A model generated the notes under the pieces. That model was given only the letters and a program-made list of their open reading frames with translations, searched no databases and was not told the origin of the DNA. From positions 37,855,430 to 37,919,429 of the forward strand of contig NC_092094.1 in NCBI RefSeq assembly GCF_045679555.1: a stretch of DNA of 64,000 nt, given 5' to 3'. Shown one piece after another: positions 44,450 through 62,987 of this stretch; the stretch's first letter is position 1; the number at the start of each line of letters is the position of its first letter. The translations under genes and the position numbers were made by a program. The DNA is from Salvelinus alpinus. Lineage: Eukaryota > Chordata > Actinopteri > Salmoniformes > Salmonidae.

Positions 44450-45869
44450 TCTATATTTACAAAAGTATGTGGACACCCCTTCAAATTAGTGGATTTGGCT
44501 TTTTCAGCATACCTGTTGCTGACAGATATATAACATCTAGCACACAACCATGCAATCTCCATATACAAAACATTTGCAGTAGAATGGCCATTACTGAGAA
44601 GCTCAGTGACTTTCAATGTGGCACCGTCATAGAATGCTGGAAAACAAGTCAGTTCGTCAAATTTCTGCCCTACTAGAGCTGACCCGGTCAACTGTAAGTG
44701 TTGTTATTGTGAATTGGATCAACAACGGCTCAGCCGCAAAGTGGTGGGCCACATAAGGTCACAGAATGGGACCGCAGAGTGCTGAAGAGCATGGGGCATA
44801 AAAAAACGTCTGTCCTCGGTTGCAACACTCACTACCGAGTTCCAAACTGCCTCTGGAAGCAACTTCAGCACAATAACTGTTTTTCGGGTGCTTCATGAAA
44901 TGTGTTTCCATAGCCGAGCAGCTGCACACAAGCTTAAGATCACCATACGCGATGCCAAGCATCATCTGGAGTGGTGTAAAGCTTGCCGCCATTGGACTCT
45001 GGAGCAGTGGAAACGCCATCTCTGGAGTGATAAATCACGCTTCACCATCTGGCAGGCCGACGGATGAATCTGAGTTTGGCGGATGCCAGGAGAATGATAC
45101 CTGCCCCAATGCATAGTGCCAACTGTAAAGTTTGGTAGTGGAGGAATAATGGTCTGGGGCTGTTTTTCATGGTTCAGACAGCTTAGTTCCAGTGAAGGGA
45201 AATCTTAACGCTACAGCATACAATGACATTCTAGACGATTCTGTGCATCCAATTTTGTGGCAACAGTTTGGGGATGGTCCCCGTGCAAGTCAATGCCCTA
45301 GTGCACAAAGCGAGGTCCATACATGAATGGTTTGTCAAGATCAGTGTGAAAGAACTTGACTGACCTGTACAGGGCCCTGACCTCAGCCCCATCGAACACC
45401 TTTGGGATAAATTGGAACGCCGACTGCGAGCCAGACGTAATCACCCTACGTCAGTGCCCGACCTCACTAATGCTCTTGTGGCTGAATGGAAGCATTTGGG
45501 CTCCCGAGTGGCGCAGTGGTCAAAGACACTGCATCTCAGTACAAGAGGAGTTACTGCAGTACCAGGTTTGTATCCAGGCTGCATCACATCCGGCCGTGAT
45601 TGGGAGTCCCATAGGGCAGTGCACAACTGGCCCAGCGTCGTCCGGGGTAGGCCGTCATTGTAAATAAGAACTTGTCCTTAACTGACTTGCCTAGTTAAAT
45701 ACAAAAATTTAAAAAGTCCCAGGAGAAATGTTCCAGCTTCTAGTGGAAAGCCTTCCCAGAAGAGTGGAGGCTGTTATAGCAGCAAAGGTGCGACCAACTC
45801 CTTAATACCGATGACTTTGGAATGAGATGCTCGACGAGCAGGTGTCCACATACTTTTGGTCATGTAGTG
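44449..45869 (+). mobile_element. Tc1-like transposon split by a SINE, inactive
   Basis: Left end CTCTATATTTACAAAAGTATG, right end CATACTTTTGGTCATGTAGTG followed by TA. The + strand carries transposase pieces in several frames, from the start near 44586 (MAITEKLSDFQCGTV) to DLSPIEHLWDKLERRLRARR at about 45380-45440. Stops and frameshifts are frequent. A SINE is inserted at 45498. Confidence 0.9.
45498..45715 (+). mobile_element. tRNA-derived salmonid SINE nested in Tc1
   Basis: It starts GGGCTCCCGAGTGGCGCAGTGG (tRNA-like A box), has a B-box-like GGTTTGTATCC, the conserved body (GATTGGGAGTCCCATAGGGC, CCCAGCGTCGTCCGGGG) and the tail TTAACTGACTTGCCTAGTTAAAT. The truncated copy at 18534-18680 is the same family. 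The Tc1 sequence resumes at AAGTCCC after the A-rich tail. Confidence 0.88.
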
Positions 45870-53579
<7,710 letters not shown>

Positions 53580-55910
53580 ACAGCATCCCACTGGCACCCC
53601 AAGCCCCAGCCCCAACCCATACCCGGCCTGAGGACTGTCTCCCCACCGCTCCAGTCCGCTCCACACAGCCCTGGGCTGATCAGCAGTGTACTCTCTGTCT
53701 CAGCCACTGCCATCTTCACACCAGAGAGGCCCGCTAGGAGCTCCTCTGGACCCATCTGCCCCTGTGTGACGGGCGCCTCATGCAGGGTCCTGCTAGGAGC
53801 CTTACGGCAGCCATCATCCCTTCTCCCTCTGACTCACCCTGTCCCAATGCTCTTCATCATCAGAACACTTGTTAGATGTGTTGACAGTGTACATTTATAT
53901 GACTGCGAGCAGAAACAAATGCTCACCTGCGTGCATGCTGTAGTTTTTTTAATTGACATTTTAATACATGATTAATATACATCAGAAACAGATACCAAAA
54001 GCCTGCCACAGATACCAAAACCATTTCAATCCTTTCTCCACTATATGTTCATGTTACCGATTTTAAAACATGCATATGGATGCAGGCTCATCTGCAGCAC
54101 TAACATATCACGTACATCATTTCATACGCAGACATATACAGAAACAACCATGCATGCACATCAACATAAACCAATGCATGCACACACAAACAAACAATTG
54201 CATGAACATAGTTTTTATTTTTAAGATTACAAGCACAAACTGGCCACACCTTAGAGTGTCCTAGTGCTTTGCATGCTGTGAGGTGTACTGTCTTGGTACA
54301 TGAACAAACACACACATACTGGCCCATACACACACATTCATACACTCATGCCATGACCAAGTCCACAGCATAAGCCACCTCCTATTGCAAGGCAGTGAAG
54401 CACCAAATACATTTATAGTTTGTTTTGTGTTTTTGCATGGAACGATAAAAACATTGGTTTTGACATTTGCACTAAGATACACCATATTTACTTGATTCTT
54501 GTCTCCTATCCACTGCGGATTGTGTATTTTGTTTCCATTAGTGATGACTGAGGAAAGGCTCTCGCTCCTCTGTCACCTGAATTGACTTTGGACAGAAAAG
54601 CCATGCTTGCTTCCTTCCAGATGTACACCATCTCCTCCGACGTCCACTGCTACTTCCTTCCAGATGTACACCATCTCCTCCGACGTCCACTGCTACCACT
54701 GTCCTTTACAACCTTCCTCCCCATGCGCTCTCATCATTGCTCCCTTTCGCCATCCATTTCCCTTATCTCTTTTTCTATTCACAATATATATCTAAATGAA
54801 TCCAGCTAAACCCCTTAGATATACTTCATCATTGCTGTCATTCATTTTGTTAATTTGACAACATTTTAGCCAAAGATGTTTTAGCATGTTTTAAGTTATT
54901 GTCATTTTAGTTTGTTGTCAACTTGACCTCTTGCCCAGAAGAGCAGACATTCCCTCCTAAAACAATATCATTTTTTATTGCAGGCCCAGGAACCATAATC
55001 TTGATCTCATCTTAGTACTTCTTGAATATATATTCTTTATAATTGCTTTGTGCTTTTTAATGCAGATCTTTTATCATTCAGTTTTTACTCTAACCAAGAT
55101 GTCTTCTATATGTGTAGCAGGTAGATTTGGGACTATGTGCAGCAGTCTCTTCTGGTGTTCGGTGTTTGTACAGATTTGTAAATAGTGTGCCCTTTTCTTT
55201 TGGCTTGTCATGTTAAGATAATGGTACGATGCGGGCCTGAATTGTTTTAAGGTCAGAGCACACGCAAGACACGACACTTGTATTACATAGGAATTCTGTT
55301 TGATGTCTCTCCCCCCCTAGTGGAGAGAACACGGTCTGGCTCCTAAACCCTGGGCCTGAATGGTTCATTCATCTCTATAGCTCAGCTTTAACCACTATTA
55401 GTACTAGAGATCGATGCTGAAAATAGGATAAATCAGAGACAAAGATGGATAGGGAAGGTAGCCCTGTACACTGTTTAGAACCCCCGGATGTGTGTGTGGT
55501 CAGTCGCCCTGTTATAGTGGGTTGATCATGTACTGGTGCCAGCCCCACTCAACCAGCCCTCAGCTTTGCAGCGTGTGATGCAGGCGTATTACATGGGCAT
55601 GGTTTATGCTGTTACATTGACTTGTTTCATGAGTTGCTATGAAAAAAGCCTGTACTGCTGTTGATGTTGTTAAAATTGTATCCCTTGCTTTGTTCAAGAT
55701 GTATACAAAAAAAAAAGCTACAATCCTTTGTTAACGTTGTGCCTCATTTCCTACCAAGCCTGTCTTGACTTCTCTCTGTAAATGAAACTATTGAACAGCA
55801 TTGAGTATGACTGAGCATGACAAGCTAACATGATCGACTGACTGTCACCCATAGGCCATCATTTCCCTCTTGCTCCAAAAAACATGTCAAATTGTAGAAT
55901 AAAGACTTGA
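53580..55910 (+). other. phaf1 3' untranslated region (inferred)
   Basis: There is no gene after the phaf1 stop. An AATAAA signal lies at 55898-55903, in TAGAATAAAGACTTG. A second AATAAA near 56681 could serve instead. A 43-bp direct repeat pair lies at about 54616-54697 (GATGTACACCATCTCCTCCG twice). Confidence 0.45.
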
Positions 55911-57349
55911 TGTACAGTGCAGGTCCTGAGCTCAGTCATGAAGGGCTAATCCTCATCTCTCAACAACCCCTGGCATTCTGATTGGAAGATTTGCACAATA
56001 CATTGTTTTGGTTTGTTCTAGTTGCTGGACACAGAAACATGTATATCACTGAACATCTCATAGCAAGACTATGGTTTTAACATCAGTCTAACCATCACCA
56101 CCGGCCAACCATTCATGACCTGAGCTACACACACTGGTTGTTGGAGTTCAAATACAATGCAATGCACTCCCGGCCTGGTACATTTGTTGCATCTGTTATA
56201 ACTCACTGTAGATGAGTTTGCATTTATAGTAGCGAGCAAATGAATGCAACACAACCAATGTTGTGGTAACGTTACTGGAATGTTACTGCTGAGCATGAGC
56301 TGGGCTGTGTTTGCCCAATCTCAGGTGGACATAGATATTGTTTTAAATGCCAGGAGAAAGTGAATGCTTCCTTTTCAGCTGTTGGCTTTGGCTGTTTTAT
56401 TTCCTCTCAACTGATCCTATTTTTGCATTGGATTGAATTAATGACTGTAATTAAGACTGTAATTTTAAATGAACAACTTCAGTTGAGTTTAATACTCTAT
56501 TAATGCTATGTATTGTCTCCCTTTATATTGTATGTTTTATCCCCATTCCCCAAAGTAGTTATTTTTGGTGGATTCAGTCAATTTAACCCAGTTCTGGAAA
56601 TGGGAGTTATCCTTAATTCAACATGTGAATCAAATTAGTTGGGATCTGGTGTCAGATATTGGATAGCTTTACTTCTGTACAATAAAGAACATGTAGATCA
56701 ACATTATCAAGCATGTCATAAAAAGCAATAACCGTTGCTACGGTGAATCAGAACGGTCTGCTTAAAGCTTACACAATGCTCCTGAATGATGCGAGAATGC
56801 TGTGATTAAGATGAGCTCATCATAAAATCTACTGTCTGAAACTCAACATTTTGAATTTTATAAAACTGCTCATTCTGAATTTTGTTCATTTAAAAAAATC
56901 CTGTTACTGTGTGTACAAAAAGGATATGAAAATATTGATAAATAACTATGACAAGAAAGGTCTTGAGCTGTATTTTTTTCTTTTTAAAGAACAAAAAAAG
57001 CAGTACATGCACATGTTTTCCACCAGGGACAATTTCAGTGTTAACGGATTGCTTTACATTTTGATATCAACAGCATGTCGTCTACTTACAGCATTTGGAC
57101 TACAGTTGGAGGTATAGCTGAACATAACACGTTTAAAAAGAAACAGCATGTAAGGATTCTGATTATCAGAAGTATTGTAAGTGAAAGCACACCACCCTCC
57201 CTTAACTTTTCAGGGTTTACTCTGGGCTTTGGTTTGTTTCTTGGTGATTGTCATCTTCAGTGTAGCTAATTGTGAACTAAAGTAGGTGCTGTGCACATAA
57301 CATTCATGAATATGTAAACTGTACCTCTGTTGGAACGTTTCTAAGAATA
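55911..57349. other. Intergenic DNA between convergent phaf1 and b3gnt9
   Basis: No gene or element recognised. AT-rich. Confidence 0.4.
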
Positions 57350-58042
57350 CACTGAACAAAAATATAAACGCAACATGTAAAGTGTTGGTCCCATGTTTCA
57401 TGAGCTGAAATATAAGATCCTAGAAATGTTCCATATGCAGAAAAAGCTTATTTCTCTAAAATGTTGTGCACAAATTTGTTTATATCCCTGTTAGTGAGCA
57501 TTTCTCCCTTGCCAAGATAATCCACCCACCTGACAGGTGTGGAACATCAAGAAGCTGATTAAAAAGCATGATCATTACACAGGTACACCTTGTGCTGGTG
57601 CCAATAAAAGGTAGGTGTACAGTTTTGCCACACAACACAATGCCACAGATGTCTCAAGTTGAGGGAGCGCGCAATTGGCATGCTGACTGCAGGAATGTCC
57701 ACCAGAGCTGTTGCCACATAATTGAATGTTCATTTCTCTACCATAAGCCGCCTCCAACGTCATTTTAGAGAATTTGGCAGTACGTCCAACCGGCCTTACA
57801 ATCGCAGACCACATGTATGGCGTTGTGTTGGCGAGTGGTTTGCTTATGTCAACATTGTGAGCAGAGTGCCCCATGGTGGCGATGGGGTTATGATATGGGC
57901 AGGCATAAGCTACGGACAACAAACACAATTGCATTTTATCAATGGCAATTTGAATGCAAAGATACCAGCAACTTCGCATAGCCTTTGAAGAGGAGTGGAA
58001 CAACATTTCTTTGAAATTGTTGCATTTATATTTTTGTTCAGT
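57350..58042 (+). mobile_element. Tc1-like element, internally deleted (about 690 bp)
   Basis: Ends CACTGAACAAAAATATAAACG and ATATTTTTGTTCAGT, with TA on the left and a TA-rich run on the right. A piece of the transposase DNA-binding region is recognisable on + ([22 protein letters not shown]) at 57725-57800. It is joined directly to a piece of the catalytic part ([16 protein letters not shown]) at 57878-57925. Confidence 0.9.
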
Positions 58043-58169
58043 ATATATATAATGAGGTCCATTGGGGACTTCCTGCCACAGCTACAGTTGATGCTTTGAG
58101 CTTTGTCTCCCTTCATTTCAGATTCAAGTCTACCTACATGTATCATCTGATGTGTAATCGCACACAAAG

Positions 58170-58557
58170 GGTGTGTTCGTACATTCAATCTGGATTGCCA
58201 GAGTGCACTCAGAGTGCGCTCTGGGTGTTCGTAAATTCAGAGCGTTGTCAGATTGTCCGTTCGTAAATTCAGAGCGTTGCGCTTCAGAGCTTGCTAGCTA
58301 CTTCCAGACACAAATTAGAGAACACCTCACTCGAACCATTTTACTCGCCCTAGCAGAGCTATCCAGAGCGTTGGTGACTGTAACTGTGCTGCTGGAAACA
58401 ATTTAATTACTTTTTTTTGCCGACGTTTACTGACACCGGCCATATTCAACGGGTGTTGAGTGTTCGTAAATTCATCAGTTATTCTGCGCTCTGACACACT
58501 CAGACAAGAGTGCTCTGAAATCAGAGTAGATAGCCAGAGTGAATTTACGAACGCACC
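58170..58557. mobile_element. Non-autonomous inverted-repeat transposon (388 bp)
   Basis: Ends GGTGTGTTCGTACATTCAAT and its near-complement ...GAATTTACGAACGCACC. Internal repeats GTTCGTAAATTCAGAGCG occur twice. It is flanked by CAAAG at 58165-58169 and 58558-58562. Superfamily not decided. Confidence 0.75.
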
Positions 58558-58562
58558 CAAAG

Positions 58563-58947
58563 ATTCTTAATTTACAACGCTGTACTGTATATTCAACTGC
58601 ACAAAATCAACCTGGCACATGTTTCAATCTATATTGACCTTATTGAGGCTCTGTGCAATAAAATAAACAAAGTAAGTCATACTGTACCTAAATGGAGCAG
58701 GGGTGTTTTTAAAACATTACCACCACAATACATTTACCAACTGGTTTTACATCCAGGATGTTTCCAAGAAAAAGATAAGAAAAAATACTGTTTCCTAGAG
58801 ACGATGCACATTTACCATGGCTGTAAACTGTTAAGCAAAAACCACTGTATTACCTAAAAATAACTGTACCAAACATTCAATCACAGCTTCCATATCCCAA
58901 TGGCTCTTTCACAGTGTAGTCCCTCTAATCGACATAACACAAAGCCC
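58563..58947. other. Probable b3gnt9 3' untranslated region
   Basis: Immediately downstream of the b3gnt9 stop on the minus strand. No clear minus-strand AATAAA was seen close by. Confidence 0.35.
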
Positions 58948-60315
58948 TCAATGCTTTACAAACACTGTAACATCATAGTCCTGTTCCACTGTAGTCTCGG
59001 AGTCCTTCTGTCCTGTTGTTCCGAGTACCTTGCCCCTCCACTTAAAGGGCCATGGGGTGGGGGCCAGGTTACTGTGACAGCTCAGTTGGGGGTCATGCAG
59101 CAGGTTCCACATGAGCCAGATCTGTGGCACTGTCAAGCTGTGTACCACCATCAGCTCCCTGTAGAAACAAGGGTCAAACACCTGGAGGTGGGGAGCAGCC
59201 GAGGGGCGCACAATTCCAAATGTACGGAAACCTTCATGGCGTGACGGTTTGACTCCGATTCTCTTTAAGCACATGCCTAAGAACACATCGTCGATGGGGA
59301 ATAGTTCTACCTGCTGACACGCTCCACTCAGCCGCCTGGCGGTGTGGCCGGACATCACAAAGCCTCCCCCTCCTGCATATGATGGATACATCGTCTGGCC
59401 GTACACAAACTCAGGCACAAAGTACTTGCTGCTGCGCCGGCGGATGGGGCGGGCGTGGTGGATTATGTCACCCACAAAGAGGTCCTTGTCAGGCTTCTGA
59501 CCCTTCAGCATCTGCAAAATGTTGTCTATATTCACGTAGACATCAGCATCACCTTTGAAGATAAACTGGACATTGGAGCAGCTGTCATTCACCCACTGGA
59601 GGAAGTGGGTCTCTTTAAGTGTCAAATTGAAAAATGTGTCATCAAAGTCCCAGAGGAGAATGTCCCCAAAGGTGTGGCTCTCATAGGCAAGGAGCCGGTC
59701 CCATAAAGGCAGGGCTGTCTTGTTCCTGGGTACCCCAAGGAGGAATACAGTCTTCACTGTCTGCAAATCCGGGAGAACACCCTCTCTTCCCCAGGTGTGC
59801 CGCACTACCTGCCTTCTTTCAAAGTCTGCTGCTACGGACTTGATAGTAATGAGCATGTAGAGCTCGCCTGAGCACTTCCCTGGCTGGTCTATCAGCAGTC
59901 TGAAGTCCCGGTTGTCCTTATCTCGTAGGTAACCCTCAAAGTCAAAAGGTGGTTGTGTGGGTAAAACAGGAGCAGCCTTTGTTGGAGCAACCTTCTTTGT
60001 CCCCTCATCTTTCTTTGACTTGGATCTAGATTTGGTCTTGGCCTTAGGTTTGGATTTAGACTGAAGTTTGGACTTCGGATGTGACTGAGGCTCAGACTGG
60101 CACTTTGTCTTATCTGGGTGCGTAGAGGGGACCAGTTTAGTCACGTGGCTCTCTGGTAGAGCCCCTAGAAGAGCACGGGAGCTTGTAGAGCCCTGCTCTA
60201 AGTGCCAAGTGTCCCAGGTGGGAGTGAAGCATTGGTGGGCGTACAACAGCAGACAGAGTAGCCCCAGCATGAGCAGGGTGCACAGAACATCTCCTTTTAT
60301 GTGAATTCTCCTCAT
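58948..60315 (-). CDS. b3gnt9: Beta-1,3-N-acetylglucosaminyltransferase 9-like, 455 aa, single coding exon
   Basis: A family 31 glycosyltransferase, a type II Golgi membrane protein expected to add GlcNAc in beta-1,3 linkage to galactose. The acceptor of this member is poorly defined. Visible parts are a short basic cytosolic tail (MRRIHIKGD), a membrane anchor at about 10-26, and a stem with a Lys/Ser-rich run at 81-108. The catalytic domain runs from about 148 with VFLLGVPRN (190-198), [18 protein letters not shown] (218-235), the DxD-type metal site GDADVYVN (255-262), [11 protein letters not shown] (313-323) and [12 protein letters not shown] (339-350). N-glycosylation sequons are at 198, 230 and 243. 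Human B3GNT9 is about 402 residues; this one is longer in the stem and has a C-terminal extension after WPFKWRG. No intron breaks the frame, as in human. Location next to phaf1 supports the call. Confidence 0.93.
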   Translation of the reverse strand: MRRIHIKGDVLCTLLMLGLLCLLLYAHQCFTPTWDTWHLEQGSTSSRALLGALPESHVTKLVPSTHPDKTKCQSEPQSHPKSKLQSKSKPKAKTKSRSKSKKDEGTKKVAPTKAAPVLPTQPPFDFEGYLRDKDNRDFRLLIDQPGKCSGELYMLITIKSVAADFERRQVVRHTWGREGVLPDLQTVKTVFLLGVPRNKTALPLWDRLLAYESHTFGDILLWDFDDTFFNLTLKETHFLQWVNDSCSNVQFIFKGDADVYVNIDNILQMLKGQKPDKDLFVGDIIHHARPIRRRSSKYFVPEFVYGQTMYPSYAGGGGFVMSGHTARRLSGACQQVELFPIDDVFLGMCLKRIGVKPSRHEGFRTFGIVRPSAAPHLQVFDPCFYRELMVVHSLTVPQIWLMWNLLHDPQLSCHSNLAPTPWPFKWRGKVLGTTGQKDSETTVEQDYDVTVFVKH

Positions 60316-62419
60316 TGTGTCCTACTGAACCTATTTCCCTTCAAAGGCTTTTCCCATTAATTTGTATTTTCCTCTTCCTCAGGATCTCTGAGATCAGAAA
60401 GCTCCATACAGCATCCTGTGAAGAGTTCACAATACTGATCACCCATGCAAGAGCAATTCCCGAGAGGTTTTCTGGGGGACCCTGAGGTCCTGCTGGATAA
60501 TGCTCAGTAACCCAACACTCTGCAGTCCTTATGTTTCTACTCCAGTATCTCAGAGGGGTTTTCCCTTTAGTCTGCAAAATTCATTCCATTTAATCTCTTC
60601 GGCAGGCTGTAATCCTAAATATGAAAATAAATCACGAGAATTACATTGTACACAAACAAGGAAAATAACAAAATATATTTGACAAAAGTTTTTGTTGTTG
60701 TTGTTACTTTTATATTTGCAGTTACTTTGTATATTTTGTTCTTATTTTTCTTTGACTTTATTATTCATAAATTATCTGAGGCGCCATTACAGGGATATCT
60801 GCAGTTCAAACTCATTTCCCCAAGTTTCCAGAACTAATGCAAGAATGTTCATACCTTTTCCTATAGCAGACACGCCCCCTCAAAGGAACAGAACAGATCA
60901 TCTCCCAGTAGTCTACAGAAATTGACCACGGTTTCCAAGTTAGCGTTCAAATGACACCTCAGAAGCAAATGTTAAGCCAGACCAAAATGTTCCAAAAGAT
61001 TTTGAAGAACGACTTCATTGCCACCCCTCTCCTATAGGACCTAACCCCAAATCTGGTCAATTCGGCTATTATGAGGGCTGTCGGATCGTATGTAAACTCT
61101 ACATAAGATTTCTAAATAGAAAATTCTTTCTTGTGTGCGTTAGAACATAGTGTTCCGAACTCAATGTCCCTATCTTAATCTCCTTCACAAATGTAACTAT
61201 TTATTGGTTCACCATGCAGTTTATAATTTGCAAAAATGCATCTTAAAATGCATAATTTTTCAGACATGTATGCGTTAACTCAAAGGAAAGCTTTTGTCGC
61301 ATGTAAAAAAAGAAAAAGCCGACCATGACGCATTAGATTTACATATAATTGCCAGACTGTTGCATGTTTGCATAATACAGGGAGCCCTATATTGAATGAC
61401 AGCGTTTGTATTGTATCAGTATATGTGTACAAAGTATTCAATCTACGCATCAGTCATCATACTTACCACAACAGATGAAAGTCACCAAAGCAATTTATAG
61501 CGACACTGCCAAACCCGGGAACATCTGGTTTCTGTATGAAAACTGCAGTCTCTGACAGTGCTGGGGTCCAACAAAAACGAAGTTTAAAATGGAGAGAGAA
61601 AAATACATGAAATGAATACAGACCTACATGGTGTATGGAGGGAGGCTCAGTAAGGTAAAGTTAACTTTTTGAAAAACGTGCAAAATTGGCAAGACAGCAT
61701 TTTAACGGTATTCATTTCACTGGTCACGTGACACGTGTGGGAGTCGCTGGTCCAGCTGTACGCCAGATGCCAACGCAGCAACTGGAAGCGGACTCTCCAA
61801 GAATATGAAGGAAGGGGAAAGGGGGGAGCATAATGATCCGGACCTAGCAGACTTATTTTTTTGTCAGACACTTTGTACTTTTATCGTGGTGATTGATGTT
61901 CTTGCAATACAGCACCATATGCACTTCTAGCCCCTAGCTGTCTTAAATGGCTGCAATTTAGGAGCTGGATTCACTTAACAGCAATCTGGCCTGAGAGACA
62001 TTGAAGACATTCATTCAACCAACAAGACTTGAATGAAAATACTACAATGAAAACCAAAAACAGACATATTAAGTTAAAAGACCATTTAATTTAGGGTTAC
62101 ATTTTCTGCACACACAAAGTTCCCTGACTATTTACAATCTATAAAATGTAAACGTGTATCACACTATGCTGGTCCCATTTAACATTAAAGGAGTATAGAT
62201 TTCTTTGGCTAGAAAACCACATTTACAACGTGACAGTTACTCCCACCCACTGACTCTTCTAAAACATCACTGCTGACCAATATGACATCTAGGGGTGCAG
62301 GAGAGGCCTGTCTTTTCTTCAGGCCTTGTCACTAGTGAACTAGACTTTCTTCACACTTATAAAGCCTCCTCTCCTGGCTCCCCCCGGACTGGCTCCCCCC
62401 TCTCACACAGGGGGTACCC
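60316..62419 (-). other. b3gnt9 upstream region and bbs2 3' end
   Basis: No further gene. The half near 60316-61560 should hold the b3gnt9 leader and promoter, with no clear start. The part just below 62420 is the bbs2 3' UTR, and a minus-strand ATTAAA at 62095-62100 is a possible polyadenylation signal. Confidence 0.4.
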
Positions 62420-62966
62420 TCAGGAAGAGGCTGTGCCTGCTCTCATGATCTTGAACAGGGCATTGACATTGTTGTTTTTGATAGTGTCTCGGCAGGCTGT
62501 GATAACCTGATTCTTTGGCTTACCCACTGAGAGAGACACATAGTAGTAGAGGTTAGGAAAGACCTGAACCCTTCAAAACACATTCAAACCTCTACAATTG
62601 CTATCCCCCACTGATCACCCTGTCAACCCCTACTCACCTCTCAGTCTCCCTGCCCTCTGAATGGGCCTGGTTGACAGACTTAAGAACATTGTGATTGTTG
62701 GATCCGATCTTGTACTCATTGATCAGGTCTCTGTTCAGGTCATAGAGCTCAATGTAGAGCTTCTTCATGTTCCTCCTGTCATGCAAAAAGATGAAGGGAT
62801 GAAAAGAAAAGCCAAGCAGAGAAATCATGGTGGTTGTTATGGCGTCACTAACTTGTCCCCCATGAGTTGTGCGTCCTCTGCCTGCTCCAGCATGTTACGG
62901 ATGTGATTAGAATGATCTGCAATGGCCACCATCAGCATTTGGTGGACAGAGTGATAGTCATCTACC
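62420..62966 (-). CDS. bbs2: BBS2, last three exons, with frameshift (partial)
   Basis: BBS2 is a subunit of the BBSome, which sorts membrane cargo in cilia. Minus-strand exons: 62853-62966 ([20 protein letters not shown] then [18 protein letters not shown]), 62638-62775 ([20 protein letters not shown] then [17 protein letters not shown]), and 62420-62526 ([20 protein letters not shown] then [14 protein letters not shown], stop). The borders are AG/GT. They match the C-terminal hairpin region of human BBS2. In the middle exon, about four codons are missing after NNHN. An extra C in GCCCATTC then shifts the frame (QAHSEGRE instead of QAIQRAGR). After splicing a TAA follows at once, removing about 44 residues, although the last exon is itself well conserved. 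It may be a decaying duplicate or a sequence error. Upstream exons are beyond the window or hidden in the repeat at 63-64 kb. Confidence 0.88.
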
Positions 62967-62987
62967 TGTTCAAACAATAGGTAACTT

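Noticed and set aside
62295-62966. tradd as the gene next to b3gnt9, as in human
   Set aside because: The minus-strand exons match the BBS2 C-terminus, not a TRADD death domain.
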